From NCBI GenBank assembly GCA_964454645.1, contig CAYVTM010000002.1:310001-374000 (forward strand): a stretch of 64,000 nucleotides of DNA. Reading direction: 5' to 3'. Source of the DNA: CAYVTM01 sp964454645 (GTDB lineage: Bacteria; Bacteroidota; Bacteroidia; Sphingobacteriales; Sphingobacteriaceae). Below the pieces are notes generated by a model. The model ran no database searches. It worked only from the letters and a program-made list of their open reading frames with translations, and was not told where the DNA came from. The position numbers and the translations under genes are program-made. Numbering within the stretch: position 1 is the first letter of the stretch; each line of letters starts with the position of its first letter. Below, piece after piece: positions 1-8,966 of this stretch.

Positions 1-2480
1 ATTTGTTTATCCAAATCGTCCATAACCGCCCTGATATAGTCTTTCAATCCTTCTGTATCTGCATTTGCCAACATTTCTCCCAAAACCCCTTTGGCAGCAC
101 TTTCCAGGATAGTAGTGGTTGCATTTTCGGCAATTTGCTTAATAATATCTACCCCTGCCCGAATGGTCCCATCATCCATACGTTTAATATAATTTTTGTA
201 AAAAGAGATGACATACAACAAGTTATATCCCGAATTACGCTCTAAATAATTGATAAAAAAAGCGTGATCCTTAACAGTTCCTTCGGCAGCGTATAGCTCG
301 GCAATGACCGAAGCCATCGAAGGATTCATAACACTCTCATACTGTTTTGCAAATTGCATAGCAGAATGCATATTGGTTTTGCTCAATTGTCGCAAGGCTG
401 TAGATACCACCCAATAAGAGCTATCAGACAAAGCTTGTAAATACAGAGCAGTATCGTTTTTATCCGGATAGTATTCGGAGATGGCAGTGATGGCTTTTGC
501 ACGTACCCGGGATTTTGAATCTTCTGTTGCCAGTTTAGCTAATTTCGGATAGGCTTGTTGCAAATACTCCCTGGTTAAATGACGACTATGTGTGATTGCT
601 CTTTCGCGTACTCCCCAATTTTTATCATTCAAAGCTTTCACAATAATTTCTTGTGCGAAAGGATCGTCTTTGAATTTTGATAATCCTTCGATAGCTTCAT
701 AACGGTCGAGATAGAGAGGAGCTCTGTTATACATCTCTATCCATTCTTCTTTCGAATGATTATCTTTCTTAAGTCCTACCAACATTTTTTCCGCATCCAC
801 ATTTATAAATAAGGGCTTCTCATTCGCTTCCCATTCAAAATTTTGATATACTTTCGTTAGAGTAATATTCTTGCGTTCGGTACGGTTATCCCAATATAAA
901 TCAACTTCCAGCGGTAACTTATACAAAGGTGTTATCTCAAAATTTTGTGATTGGCGAATACCGACACTTACTTTTTTTGCAGCTTCATTATAATTGTATG
1001 AGATGTCAAGTAGTGGATGGCCTGAAGCCAGGAACCATTGATTAAAAAACCAATTCAGGTCTTCTCCCGAAACTTCTTCAAAAGCCATACGCAACTGATG
1101 AATTTCCACAGCCTGATATTGATGGCGTGTTAAGTATAAATTTAATGCTGCAAAAAACACTTCATCTCCCAAATACTTTCTAAGCATGTGTAAAATAAGT
1201 GCGCCTTTATTATAGGAGTTTGCATCGAACATTTCTTCACGGTCGCTAAGCTCGAAGCGAATCACATCTACTTGTCTTTGTCTGGAAGATAGCAAGTATC
1301 CATTCAAATCAGATTGTGCTGCTTTATCGGCATATTCTCTCCCATATTTATATTCGTTCCAAAGATATTGCCCGTAAGTAGCAAAGGCTTCGTTCAAAGG
1401 CAGATTCGGCCAGGATTCGGCAGTTACCATATCTCCGAACCAATGATGAAAAAGCTCGTGTGCTATAATATCCTCGTTAGAATTATCCAGATAATCGCGA
1501 TCGGTCATATTCATTGCCTCGAAAAAAACAACCGCGCTTGTATTTTCCATAGCGCCGGAAACAAAATCGCGTACAACAATCTGAGCATATTTATCCCAGG
1601 GATAATCGACACCTACTATTTTCGAAAAGAATTCGATCATCTCCGGAGTATTTCCAAAAATCAGTTTGGCATATTTTGCATACCCGGGTTCCATGTAATA
1701 GCTCACTTCCATATCACGCCATTGATCATTAATTTTTTCAAACTTCCCAACAGCTAACATCGCCAGATAGGGAGTATGAGTAAGATTCTGTTTCCAATAG
1801 TCGGTACGGGTACCATCCCCATTAATCATAGAATATTGTAATGCCCCATTCGAGAGTGTAATCATCGAAGTGTCTACCGTAATAAAAAGTTCCTGCGAGA
1901 AACGTTCGTTAGTCGCATCGATGGTAGGGAACCAGCATGAGTTAGCTTCGGTCTCTCCTTGTGTCCATATTTGTATAGGCTTATATTTTTCTTTACCATG
2001 CGGATTAATAAAATATAAACCCTTATCGGAAGTAATAGCAGCGCTGCCGCTAACCCTCAGTTTATTCGGCATAGCTATGTAATCAATATATACAGTATAA
2101 GATTCCTCACGGGTATAGGTTTTGGGAAGATATATATTCAGCTTACGGGAATCATACGTATATTGTACCCGCTGACCATCAACCAAAATTTCATTAATCT
2201 TAAACCCTTTCGCATCTAATATCAACTTATCTGTTGCCTTAAAATAAGGTTTCACATTCAGTTCTGCTTTCCCCATTACAAAACAGCTATCCCAATCGAA
2301 GCTAAGCTCCAGACGAGTATGCAAGATATCCGATAAACGTGTATAGGAAGGCATATATACTTTAGGTTCCGGAACTGTAGAAGTCCTTTCCGAAATATTT
2401 TTAGTTATTGTTTTGCTGGATGTTGTACATGCTGTCAATAGCAATACAGCAAAAACAGCACCGTAAAAAAATTTACTCAT
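1..2480 (-). CDS. M1 family zinc aminopeptidase lipoprotein (C-terminus cut off by window edge)
   Basis: Removes N-terminal amino acids from peptides, probably in the periplasm or at the outer membrane. The reading frame starts at 2480 and stays open to base 1, so about 826 residues are present and the stop lies outside. A lipoprotein signal ends in LLTAC (Cys18). The M1 hallmarks are clear: GAMEN at residues 309-313, zinc motif HELFH at 341-345, and the third ligand Glu364 in LNEAF, the standard HExxH-18-E spacing. The part after about residue 580 is helical and repetitive, like the HEAT-type C-terminal domain of larger M1 enzymes. The next gene upstream, a thioredoxin-fold lipoprotein, ends 3 bases before this start, so the two are probably cotranscribed. 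The exact substrate is unknown. Confidence 0.93.
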   Translation of the reverse strand, partial: MSKFFYGAVFAVLLLTACTTSSKTITKNISERTSTVPEPKVYMPSYTRLSDILHTRLELSFDWDSCFVMGKAELNVKPYFKATDKLILDAKGFKINEILVDGQRVQYTYDSRKLNIYLPKTYTREESYTVYIDYIAMPNKLRVSGSAAITSDKGLYFINPHGKEKYKPIQIWTQGETEANSCWFPTIDATNERFSQELFITVDTSMITLSNGALQYSMINGDGTRTDYWKQNLTHTPYLAMLAVGKFEKINDQWRDMEVSYYMEPGYAKYAKLIFGNTPEMIEFFSKIVGVDYPWDKYAQIVVRDFVSGAMENTSAVVFFEAMNMTDRDYLDNSNEDIIAHELFHHWFGDMVTAESWPNLPLNEAFATYGQYLWNEYKYGREYADKAAQSDLNGYLLSSRQRQVDVIRFELSDREEMFDANSYNKGALILHMLRKYLGDEVFFAALNLYLTRHQYQAVEIHQLRMAFEEVSGEDLNWFFNQWFLASGHPLLDISYNYNEAAKKVSVGIRQSQNFEITPLYKLPLEVDLYWDNRTERKNITLTKVYQNFEWEANEKPLFINVDAEKMLVGLKKDNHSKEEWIEMYNRAPLYLDRYEAIEGLSKFKDDPFAQEIIVKALNDKNWGVRERAITHSRHLTREYLQQAYPKLAKLATEDSKSRVRAKAITAISEYYPDKNDTALYLQALSDSSYWVVSTALRQLSKTNMHSAMQFAKQYESVMNPSMASVIAELYAAEGTVKDHAFFINYLERNSGYNLLYVISFYKNYIKRMDDGTIRAGVDIIKQIAENATTTILESAAKGVLGEMLANADTEGLKDYIRAVMDDLDKQ

Positions 2481-2483
2481 ATT

Positions 2484-3725
2484 TTATTCTTTAAGAAGCT
2501 TATCAATAAACGTTTCGAATTCTTTTTTATAATTTGCAAAATGCACACCGGTAGCAGGACCTGAAAATCCTGTATGAATCTTTCTCAGATTACCTTTTCT
2601 ATCAATAATCAGCTTAGTGGGAAATGCCATCACCCGATTCAGCATCGGCAAGGTAGCACTTAAATTTTCTGAAGTATTAGCCCCTGCAAATAAAATCGTA
2701 TAGTGTACATTCAACCTGTTTATCAATCGTCCTAAATTTTCCTGCGCTTTCTTAAAATCGTCTTTACGCTCGTAAGCCAGACCCACAATTTCTAATCCTT
2801 CGCCTTTCATCTGATCGTAATATGGTGCCAGATAAGCGGTCTCATCAATACAATTCGGGCACCAGGAACCCAGCAATTGCACTACAACAACTTTCTCTTT
2901 AAATCGATCATCCGATAAACTTACTGTCTGATTATTCAAATCCGGGAAGCTGAAATAGAATTCTGTATAACCTTCTTTGAGATACGTAAGCGCATTCGCA
3001 TCGGCCAATTCAGCCAGTTTATTTCGCTTTGCTGTCCAGCTGCGTACCTGGTTATATCCCGAATAATACATTCCGTTGACTAAATGATTCTCTTCATTCA
3101 ATTCTGCTGTGAAAAGCAATGCGTAAGAACCATCGAAAGCAGAAAGCATTAATTGATTTCCGTCTAAGACACCTTCCAGAAAACGATAATCGCCTGTAGT
3201 TGTTAAAATACTTCCGGTAACACGGTTTCCTTCCTGTACTAATTCTGCTATTGCCGGAAGCGAGTCTCCATTCGGTTTCAGGAATATCGCTTCCCATCTT
3301 CCTTCCAGATTTGCGGAGGCAGAAGAGTTGCTGTTGTCAAATCTTTCATCAATCCCCGCTACAGCATGAAACTTCATACTTACATCACGATCTGCCAAAT
3401 GCTTTATCCATACACCTTCCAGGCTATTCCCCAAATTTTTGAATCTGAATTCAGAATCGTAGAAAGGCATGCGCAGAAATACAGAATCACCTTGAATGTT
3501 TATTTCGTCAACTTCTAATCGATCATCAGCATTCGAAATAACCCATCGGTATGTCGAAGAATCTTTCATTACAGAAAAATTAAAGGGAATGGCAGTATTG
3601 TCTTCTGTATAAAGCACTCCTTTCCAATTGCCAATTGCCATGTCAATTTTTTCGGCAGTTTTTGTACACGCTGAGGTAGCAATCAGAACTCCGCACAAAA
3701 AATAGTTAATGATATTTTTTTTCAT
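2484..3725 (-). CDS. TlpA-like thioredoxin-fold lipoprotein
   Basis: A 413-residue protein with an N-terminal lipoprotein signal (lipobox ATSAC). The C-terminal part (about 265-405) is a TlpA/AhpC-TSA thioredoxin fold carrying the redox pair WCPNC (Cys289 and Cys292) and a cis-proline region near AFPTKLI. Proteins of this type reduce or exchange disulfides in the periplasm. The first 250 residues look beta-rich and resemble the N-terminal extension seen in Bacteroidota TlpA proteins, but I cannot name that domain. The stop lies 3 bases from the start of the M1 aminopeptidase, which suggests an operon acting on exported or imported peptides. The redox partner cannot be read from the sequence. 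Confidence 0.85.
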   Translation of the reverse strand: MKKNIINYFLCGVLIATSACTKTAEKIDMAIGNWKGVLYTEDNTAIPFNFSVMKDSSTYRWVISNADDRLEVDEINIQGDSVFLRMPFYDSEFRFKNLGNSLEGVWIKHLADRDVSMKFHAVAGIDERFDNSNSSASANLEGRWEAIFLKPNGDSLPAIAELVQEGNRVTGSILTTTGDYRFLEGVLDGNQLMLSAFDGSYALLFTAELNEENHLVNGMYYSGYNQVRSWTAKRNKLAELADANALTYLKEGYTEFYFSFPDLNNQTVSLSDDRFKEKVVVVQLLGSWCPNCIDETAYLAPYYDQMKGEGLEIVGLAYERKDDFKKAQENLGRLINRLNVHYTILFAGANTSENLSATLPMLNRVMAFPTKLIIDRKGNLRKIHTGFSGPATGVHFANYKKEFETFIDKLLKE

Positions 3726-3837
3726 AAAAAGGGCATAACAACCAAATTTACAATGAAAATCGACAATTAGTATTGTAAGCTCAAAAAAATACTATAAATT
3801 GCATCGAAAGAATTGTAAAACACAATACAACCTAAAA

Positions 3838-4431
3838 ATGAAAACACTAAAACGTATCACTACAATCCTTGTATTATTAGCCATTCCCTATCTGGTTTCC
3901 GCTCAATCGAAAGAAGAGCAAAAGAAATTAAAAGCGGAGTTAAAAACGTACAAGAAAATGAAACCTGATCAGATTCGTCAGATAAAGCTGAATTATGAGA
4001 AAAAGCTGGATGGTTTAAACGCAATGACTGCACAACTAAAACAAAGTCGTTCTACACAGGACTCTTTACAACAAGTTGTAAATTCTATGCAAGGTAAATT
4101 CAGTGCAATGGAAACAGAATTACAACAGGCCAAATCTGCTGCTAAGAAAGATGTTCCACAAGGCTATTATTATCGTGTTCAGTTAGGTGCTTACAAAAAC
4201 TTCCAGGTAAAAAACAAGCCGGCTATAAAAGACGAATCGATTACGGAGGAAAAAGCAGACGGCATGAATAAATATGTGGTCGGCGTGTTCAAAACCTTCG
4301 AAGAGGCCGATGCTTTTAAAAATGATATGCGTAAAATGGGAATGAAAGACGCATTTGTTGTTCCTTTTAAAGATTCTAAACGCATCACCCATAAAGAAGC
4401 AATCGAAGGAATTAAATCACAAAGCAAATAA
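3838..4431 (+). CDS. Secreted SPOR-like domain protein with coiled coil
   Basis: I chose the ATG at 3838 because the next residues form a good signal peptide (MKTLKRITTILVLLAIPYLVSAQ). An upstream in-frame extension of 13 codons would spoil it. The mature protein of about 175 residues is first a charged coiled coil (KEEQKKLKAELKTYKK, then Gln/Ser-rich helices). It then has a C-terminal module beginning YYYRVQLGAYKN and ending near FVVPFKD, which fits the SPOR fold that binds denuded peptidoglycan glycan strands. The gene stands alone, diverges from the thioredoxin-fold lipoprotein, and is followed by a hairpin terminator. A role in the envelope or cell division is an inference from the SPOR-like module only. 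Confidence 0.75.
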   Translation: MKTLKRITTILVLLAIPYLVSAQSKEEQKKLKAELKTYKKMKPDQIRQIKLNYEKKLDGLNAMTAQLKQSRSTQDSLQQVVNSMQGKFSAMETELQQAKSAAKKDVPQGYYYRVQLGAYKNFQVKNKPAIKDESITEEKADGMNKYVVGVFKTFEEADAFKNDMRKMGMKDAFVVPFKDSKRITHKEAIEGIKSQSK

Positions 4432-4444
4432 TGATTATATAGGT

Positions 4445-4486
4445 AATTCATAAAAAAGCCCACTAATGTGGGTTTTTTTATGAATT
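4445..4486. terminator. Bidirectional hairpin terminator
   Basis: Inverted repeat with stem CCCAC/GTGGG and loop TAAT. The stem is extended by A-rich and T-rich arms and then by AATTCAT/ATGAATT, with one bulged G. It sits just after the SPOR-like gene and can also serve minus-strand transcripts from the accessory patch. Confidence 0.8.
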
Positions 4487-4493
4487 GACGGTA

Positions 4494-4798
4494 TTATTTT
4501 AATCTACATAAGGTTTCCTGAATCCCATTTTTCGCTTTTTCAATCTCCATATCCGTTAAAGTCTCAAATCGTTTTACTATTCTTACTCGGTCAATTGTTT
4601 CTGGGTGCAAGGTCATTGAATTATTATGTTGATTGAGTGTGAGAATATACCCATAAGAATAAGCAACACCTATTGACTGGAAAAATTAACATACAAACCT
4701 TTATTTCCATCAAAGTTGTAGTCGTCAAGCCAAACATTAAAGTACGCAGGACTAAATCCGTCAATACGCATAGAAATGTTGTTTTGGCTTGTGCTATG
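4494..4798 (-). pseudogene. Frameshifted coding remnant downstream of the unknown secreted protein
   Basis: Immediately after the stop of the neighbouring gene (4799-4801) the same frame runs on for about 42 codons to a stop at 4670-4672. It includes a stretch with DDYNFDGNKG, a pattern like the Asp/Asn-rich loops of secreted calcium-binding proteins. A one-base shift near 4672-4680 then opens a second frame, which ends at 4494-4496 and contains LHPETIDRVRIVKRFETL. Neither half has a sensible start, so this looks like the 3' part of a broken gene. The parent family is not recognised. A sequencing error at the junction is possible, but it would still leave the piece without a start codon. Confidence 0.35.
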
Positions 4799-5602
4799 CT
4801 ATTTTATTCTAACTACTTCTATCCAACCTTCATTAATGCGAAGCATAGCGCAAACGATTTCGTCTTTAGCCGAACCGTTACATTCTTTGATGCTTTTGAA
4901 TGTTGCTGTCATTGTCGAGCCATCAGGGAAAGAAGAAACTTTTTCAATATTACACACCTGATAATCTTTTCCTTGCCAACGTAAATATGTGCCTGTACAA
5001 TCTCGTAAAAGTGTTACTGATTGATTTCTTTCTTTCGGTTTGGTGAATTTACATTCATATTTTCGATTTTTAAAGTCAACAGGCTGCTTACTAGATGTCA
5101 ACGGTTTTTGAAAGTGTACCGAATAACTTCCTACCCCGGAATATGACATATCATAGTGGGTAAATTCAACCTTGTCAGTCAAAATGTTACCATAATAATA
5201 AATCCATTTTGAGCCCATCTGGAATCTTTTAGGAGTTTCAATTATTAAAAGTCTCTTTCTTGTCATGGTGTAGCAACTCCAAACTCCATAATTCAAATCT
5301 TCTATTTCTTGTTCGTTAGGTTTTGTCTTATATAGCCCACTTTCAAATACCGTGTCTTTGAAAAATCTTATAAAAGCAAATGAACTGTCAGAATACATTG
5401 TCAAATAGATTGCATTTGTGTCAATTTTATTGGCATGTCTTTTCTTTCTGAACTTAAACTTTGATTTGGGGCGAACTTCTTTGTTGTCTTTTTTAATTTC
5501 ATAGTATTCCTGGTTGACATAAATCTGTTGCCCAAGAAGCGTGTTTATATTGAAAGAAAAAAGTCCGATTAAAATCAGAAATATTCTTAATGTTAAGTCC
5601 AT
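4799..5602 (-). CDS. Unknown secreted protein
   Basis: I do not recognise this protein of 267 residues. I chose the ATG at 5602 because it begins a clean signal peptide (MDLTLRIFLILIGLF, cleaved near LLGQ). A longer in-frame start at 5698 would put 32 unrelated residues in front of it. The mature part is rich in Lys, Tyr and Phe. It has no membrane segment and looks beta-rich, with a Cys-containing C-terminal stretch (LRDCTGTYLRW, then KECNGSAKDEIVC). It lies in a gene-poor, AT-rich patch between a terminator and a coding remnant, and it has no partner genes. This setting suggests accessory DNA. No function is proposed. Confidence 0.6.
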   Translation of the reverse strand: MDLTLRIFLILIGLFSFNINTLLGQQIYVNQEYYEIKKDNKEVRPKSKFKFRKKRHANKIDTNAIYLTMYSDSSFAFIRFFKDTVFESGLYKTKPNEQEIEDLNYGVWSCYTMTRKRLLIIETPKRFQMGSKWIYYYGNILTDKVEFTHYDMSYSGVGSYSVHFQKPLTSSKQPVDFKNRKYECKFTKPKERNQSVTLLRDCTGTYLRWQGKDYQVCNIEKVSSFPDGSTMTATFKSIKECNGSAKDEIVCAMLRINEGWIEVVRIK

Positions 5603-5796
5603 ATTTTTTTCGTACGGGTAAATTAAGCTTGTCACCGATGTCATTGCATGCCGCATAACTTTTTTATATACGAACTCAGCTATTTCATCTTTCAACATCC
5701 TTAAGTCTATAATTTCATTAAAATTAATACAATCAAGTATATAATTATCAAAAATAATTAACTATCTGTTTATTTTTAATCATAGTGTTACAATAA

Positions 5797-5834
5797 AAAT
5801 GTCCCCGAAAGTGTCTAAACTTTCGGGGACATTT
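5797..5834. terminator. Strong bidirectional terminator
   Basis: Perfect 16-bp stem (5797-5812 with 5819-5834) around the loop GTCTAA, with core TCCCCGAAAGT/ACTTTCGGGGA and A/T-rich ends on both sides. It lies after the acyl-CoA dehydrogenase stop and marks the end of the pan/rfaE2 operon. Confidence 0.88.
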
Positions 5835-5859
5835 CAATATACTCTTTTTATGAATTAAA

Positions 5860-6999
5860 TTATCTTAGTACATCCCTCGCGATAACGATGCGTTGAATTT
5901 CTGAAGTCCCTTCATAGATTTGTGTGATCTTCGCGTCGCGCATTAACCGTTCAACATGATACTCTTTTACGAAGCCATATCCACCATGGATTTGCACCGC
6001 TTCAACCGTTGTTTTCATAGCTACTTCAGAAGCAAATAACTTCGCCATAGAACCTGCCTGATCATAATTCATGTGATTATCTTTCAACCACGCAGCGCGC
6101 AAACACAACAATCTCGCTGCTTCAATTTCGGTTGCCATATCGGCTAATTTAAACTGAATAGCCTGATGATTAGAAATCACAGTACCAAATGCTTTTCTTT
6201 CTTTCGAATAAGCCAAAGCCAACTCATAAGCGCCGGAAGCAATACCCAATGCCTGAGAAGCGATACCGATTCTTCCCCCCGATAAGGTTTTCATGGCGAA
6301 TTTAAAACCGAAACCATCTTCCCCGATTCTATTTTCTTTCGGAACTTTTACATCTGTAAACATTAAAGAATGTGTATCGGATCCGCGGATACCTAATTTA
6401 TTTTCTTTCGGGCCCACTGTAAAACCAGGCATCCCTTTCTCAACGATCAGAGCATTAATACCTCTGTGGCCTTTAGCCGGATCTGTTTGCGCGATGACTA
6501 AATAAGTTTCGGCATTCGATCCATTCGTAATCCAGTTTTTAGTACCGTTTAATAGATAATAATCTCCTTTATCCTCGGCAGTTGTACGCTGCATAGTAGC
6601 ATCCGAGCCCGCTTCGGGCTCCGATAAACAGAACGCCCCTATTTTTTCACCTTTGGCTAAAGGCACTAAATATTTTTGTTTCTGCTCTTCCGAACCATAG
6701 GCTTCTAAACCATAACATACAAGCGAATTGTTTACCGAAACAACAACCGATGCAGAAGCATCTACTTTAGAAAGCTCTTCCATGGCCAATACATACGATA
6801 TGGCATCAAGTCCTGCACCACCGTATTGCGGATCAACCATCATTCCCAGAAAACCCAGCTCACCCAATTTTTTAATTTGTTCTGCAGGAAATTTCTGATG
6901 TTCATCTCTTTCGATAACTCCGGGCTTCAGCTCATTTTGCGCGAAATCGCGAGCAGCTTGTTGAATCATTAAATGTTCTTCGGATAACTGAAAATTCAT
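5860..6999 (-). CDS. Acyl-CoA dehydrogenase
   Basis: FAD-dependent enzyme that introduces the alpha,beta double bond in acyl-CoA esters. Its electrons normally pass to electron-transfer flavoprotein. The 379-residue length is typical of short/branched-chain members. Visible landmarks are the N-terminal helical domain, the flavin-binding stretch FCLSEPEAGSDA, the WITNGSNA segment, and the catalytic glutamate Glu363 in IYEGTSEIQ, placed as in butyryl/short-chain dehydrogenases. The C-terminal IARDVLR ending is also typical. It is the last gene before a strong terminator, 72 bases after rfaE2, so cotranscription with that gene is possible but unproven. The chain-length preference cannot be deduced. 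Confidence 0.95.
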   Translation of the reverse strand: MNFQLSEEHLMIQQAARDFAQNELKPGVIERDEHQKFPAEQIKKLGELGFLGMMVDPQYGGAGLDAISYVLAMEELSKVDASASVVVSVNNSLVCYGLEAYGSEEQKQKYLVPLAKGEKIGAFCLSEPEAGSDATMQRTTAEDKGDYYLLNGTKNWITNGSNAETYLVIAQTDPAKGHRGINALIVEKGMPGFTVGPKENKLGIRGSDTHSLMFTDVKVPKENRIGEDGFGFKFAMKTLSGGRIGIASQALGIASGAYELALAYSKERKAFGTVISNHQAIQFKLADMATEIEAARLLCLRAAWLKDNHMNYDQAGSMAKLFASEVAMKTTVEAVQIHGGYGFVKEYHVERLMRDAKITQIYEGTSEIQRIVIARDVLR

Positions 7000-7071
7000 A
7001 TCGTATTTTATTTGGGTTAAAAATATAAAATAAAGAAAAATTATAGAGGATATCTTAAAAATAAATTTAGT

Positions 7072-7566
7072 CTATACGTCTTTTCTAATCTTTTGAATAA
7101 TGCTTGTAGTAGAGTAACCCTCTACAAAATCGATGGTTTCCACACGGCCGCCATTCGCTAAAACGATATCGGCACCAACAATCCGGTCAATAGCATAATC
7201 GCTACCCTTTACTAAAATATCAGGCTGTAGAAATGAAATCAACTCGAATGGAGTTTCCTCATCGAATAAAACTACGGCATCTACAAACTGAAAAGCAGCC
7301 ATAATTAATGCACGGGACCTCTCATTCTGTACCGGCCTTCCTTCTCCTTTCAGGTTCCCTACCGAACGATCGGAATTTAATCCGACAATCATTCTGTTTC
7401 CCAATGATGCCGCCATAGCCAGATAATCGACATGCCCATAATGTACTATATCGAAACAGCCATTTGTAAAAACGACCTTCTGATCTAAGAATCTCCATAT
7501 ATTTCGTTTGTAAAGAAGCTCTTCTTTCTTCACAATTTTCGATTGTATAACTTCTCTTTTATTCAT
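7072..7566 (-). CDS. rfaE2: D-glycero-beta-D-manno-heptose 1-phosphate adenylyltransferase (RfaE2/HldE C-terminal type)
   Basis: Transfers AMP from ATP to heptose 1-phosphate, giving the ADP-heptose used for lipopolysaccharide core. The 164-residue protein is a stand-alone nucleotidyltransferase. It has the family signature TNGCFDIVHYGH (HxGH residues His42-His45) and the later VKGSDYA and YSTTSII segments. The kinase half, fused to it in enteric HldE, is absent and must be encoded elsewhere. The start lies 3 bases after the stop of the flippase-like membrane protein, so the two are translationally linked. The grouping with a lipid-handling membrane protein suits envelope synthesis. Confidence 0.93.
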   Translation of the reverse strand: MNKREVIQSKIVKKEELLYKRNIWRFLDQKVVFTNGCFDIVHYGHVDYLAMAASLGNRMIVGLNSDRSVGNLKGEGRPVQNERSRALIMAAFQFVDAVVLFDEETPFELISFLQPDILVKGSDYAIDRIVGADIVLANGGRVETIDFVEGYSTTSIIQKIRKDV

Positions 7567-7569
7567 TCC

Positions 7570-8583
7570 TTAAAGGTTTTTCTCTGTTGCCCTGTTTTTA
7601 AAAACGATAAACAATAAACTGATTGCTCCAAAAATAAGGACCATTATCGTTTGTGTAGAATGATTAATAGTTGCATACGCCAAACCATCTGCCTGTGAAA
7701 TTGCAAATAAAATCAAACCCTGAGAAACTATCCAATGATAGGCTCCTATACCACCCTGTACCGGTGCCGACATCCCCAGTCCTCCGATTACCAATACAAA
7801 CAATGCAACCATCGGAGACAAATGTGCCGTAGCCGGTAAAGCAAAGAAACAGAAATACGAAGATAAATAATAGCATAGCCAAATTAGTACGGTATAGACC
7901 ACAAATAACCAGGTTTTTTGCAAATGTATCACCGACATTATACCTGCACGGATACCAATCCAAAGGTTATATATTTTTCGGGCAATGGTATTGGCAAGAA
8001 TACGCTCTTTATGCTTGGAGAATACTCTTACTGCGACAAAAATTGCTGAGATGAACCCCAAAAGCAGAATCGAGAGAAGAACAGGATTCGAGGTAATTGT
8101 TTCTATTAATCCCTTTAAAAGGTTTTCGTATAAGAAAGTACTGATGGTTTCAAATTCGATAATGACTGCTACAAGCATGATCAATAGTAAAGAGATCAAA
8201 TCGATGATGCGTTCAATAATTACGGTGCCTACCAGGGAGTTCATCGGAACTTTATCTGTTTTCGCCAGCACCCCGCAACGGGAAACTTCACCCATACGCG
8301 GGAAGGCCAGATTTGCAAGATAACCGATCATGACCGCATGAAAGGTAGTACTTACAGCAGGTTGGAAACCCAGGGGCTTAATCAGCATAATCCAACGCAT
8401 AGCACGAATCACATGAGCAATCATCGAAACAATCACTGCTAAAGCAATCCAGCGATAATCGGCATGAATGAGGTCGCTCCAAAGTTTTGTCAAATCCTGA
8501 CCGCGAAAGGCGAACCACATCAGGAGCAAGCCTATCAGCAGAAGGGCGATAAATTTAATGGCGGATGATAGCTTCTTATTCAA
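7570..8583 (-). CDS. Lysylphosphatidylglycerol synthase transmembrane-family protein (YbhN/AglD-like)
   Basis: Integral inner-membrane protein of 337 residues with about eight hydrophobic helices. It belongs to the family related to the flippase half of MprF (LPG synthase TM region). Typical marks are the HVIRAMRW segment after helix 2, FPRMGEVSRCGVL, a central Arg-rich loop, and the Gly-rich GGLGMSAPVQGGIGAYHW. Members are thought to move or bind lipid-linked substrates, but the substrate here is unknown. It lies between panD (4-base gap) and rfaE2 (3-base gap), and tight packing indicates one transcript. No aminoacyl-transfer domain is present, so it should not be called an LPG synthase. 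Confidence 0.85.
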   Translation of the reverse strand: MNKKLSSAIKFIALLLIGLLLMWFAFRGQDLTKLWSDLIHADYRWIALAVIVSMIAHVIRAMRWIMLIKPLGFQPAVSTTFHAVMIGYLANLAFPRMGEVSRCGVLAKTDKVPMNSLVGTVIIERIIDLISLLLIMLVAVIIEFETISTFLYENLLKGLIETITSNPVLLSILLLGFISAIFVAVRVFSKHKERILANTIARKIYNLWIGIRAGIMSVIHLQKTWLFVVYTVLIWLCYYLSSYFCFFALPATAHLSPMVALFVLVIGGLGMSAPVQGGIGAYHWIVSQGLILFAISQADGLAYATINHSTQTIMVLIFGAISLLFIVFKNRATEKNL

Positions 8584-8587
8584 AAGA

Positions 8588-8935
8588 TCAGATTAGGCGA
8601 TTATCGGCATCCGGGAAAACGGTAATCGGCTGGTATTTCTTTGCTTCTTCAAAGTCCATAAGCGCATAGGATATTACTAAGACAATATCTCCAACCTGAG
8701 CTTTTCTTGCCGCAGGACCATTCAGGCAAATAACGCCGCTTCCTCTTTCCCCTTTAATTACATACGTTTCGAGGCGCTCACCGTTGTTAATATTCACAAC
8801 CTGAACTTTTTCATTGGCAATGATGTTTGCGGCATCCATCAGATCCTCATCGATGGTAATGCTTCCCACATAATTCAATTCTGCCTGTGTAACCTTTACA
8901 CGATGTATTTTCGATTTAAAAACTTCTATTTGCAT
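8588..8935 (-). CDS. panD: Aspartate 1-decarboxylase
   Basis: Makes beta-alanine from L-aspartate for pantothenate and coenzyme A. The 115-residue proenzyme has the normal length and the self-cleavage site Gly24-Ser25 in YVGSITID. Ser25 becomes the pyruvoyl group. The N-terminal FKSKIHRVKVT and the NGPAARKAQVGD segment are family signatures. It is the second gene after panC, with a 31-base gap, so both late branches of pantothenate synthesis are transcribed together. No PanZ-type maturation factor is visible nearby. Confidence 0.97.
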   Translation of the reverse strand: MQIEVFKSKIHRVKVTQAELNYVGSITIDEDLMDAANIIANEKVQVVNINNGERLETYVIKGERGSGVICLNGPAARKAQVGDIVLVISYALMDFEEAKKYQPITVFPDADNRLI

Positions 8936-8966
8936 ATTGGCGGCAAAGGTATAAAATTTAAACGAA

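Noticed and set aside
1314..1757. A 147-codon plus-strand open frame opposite the M1 aminopeptidase
   Set aside because: It is antisense to the zinc-site region of a well-supported gene and has no family pattern. It is a shadow frame.
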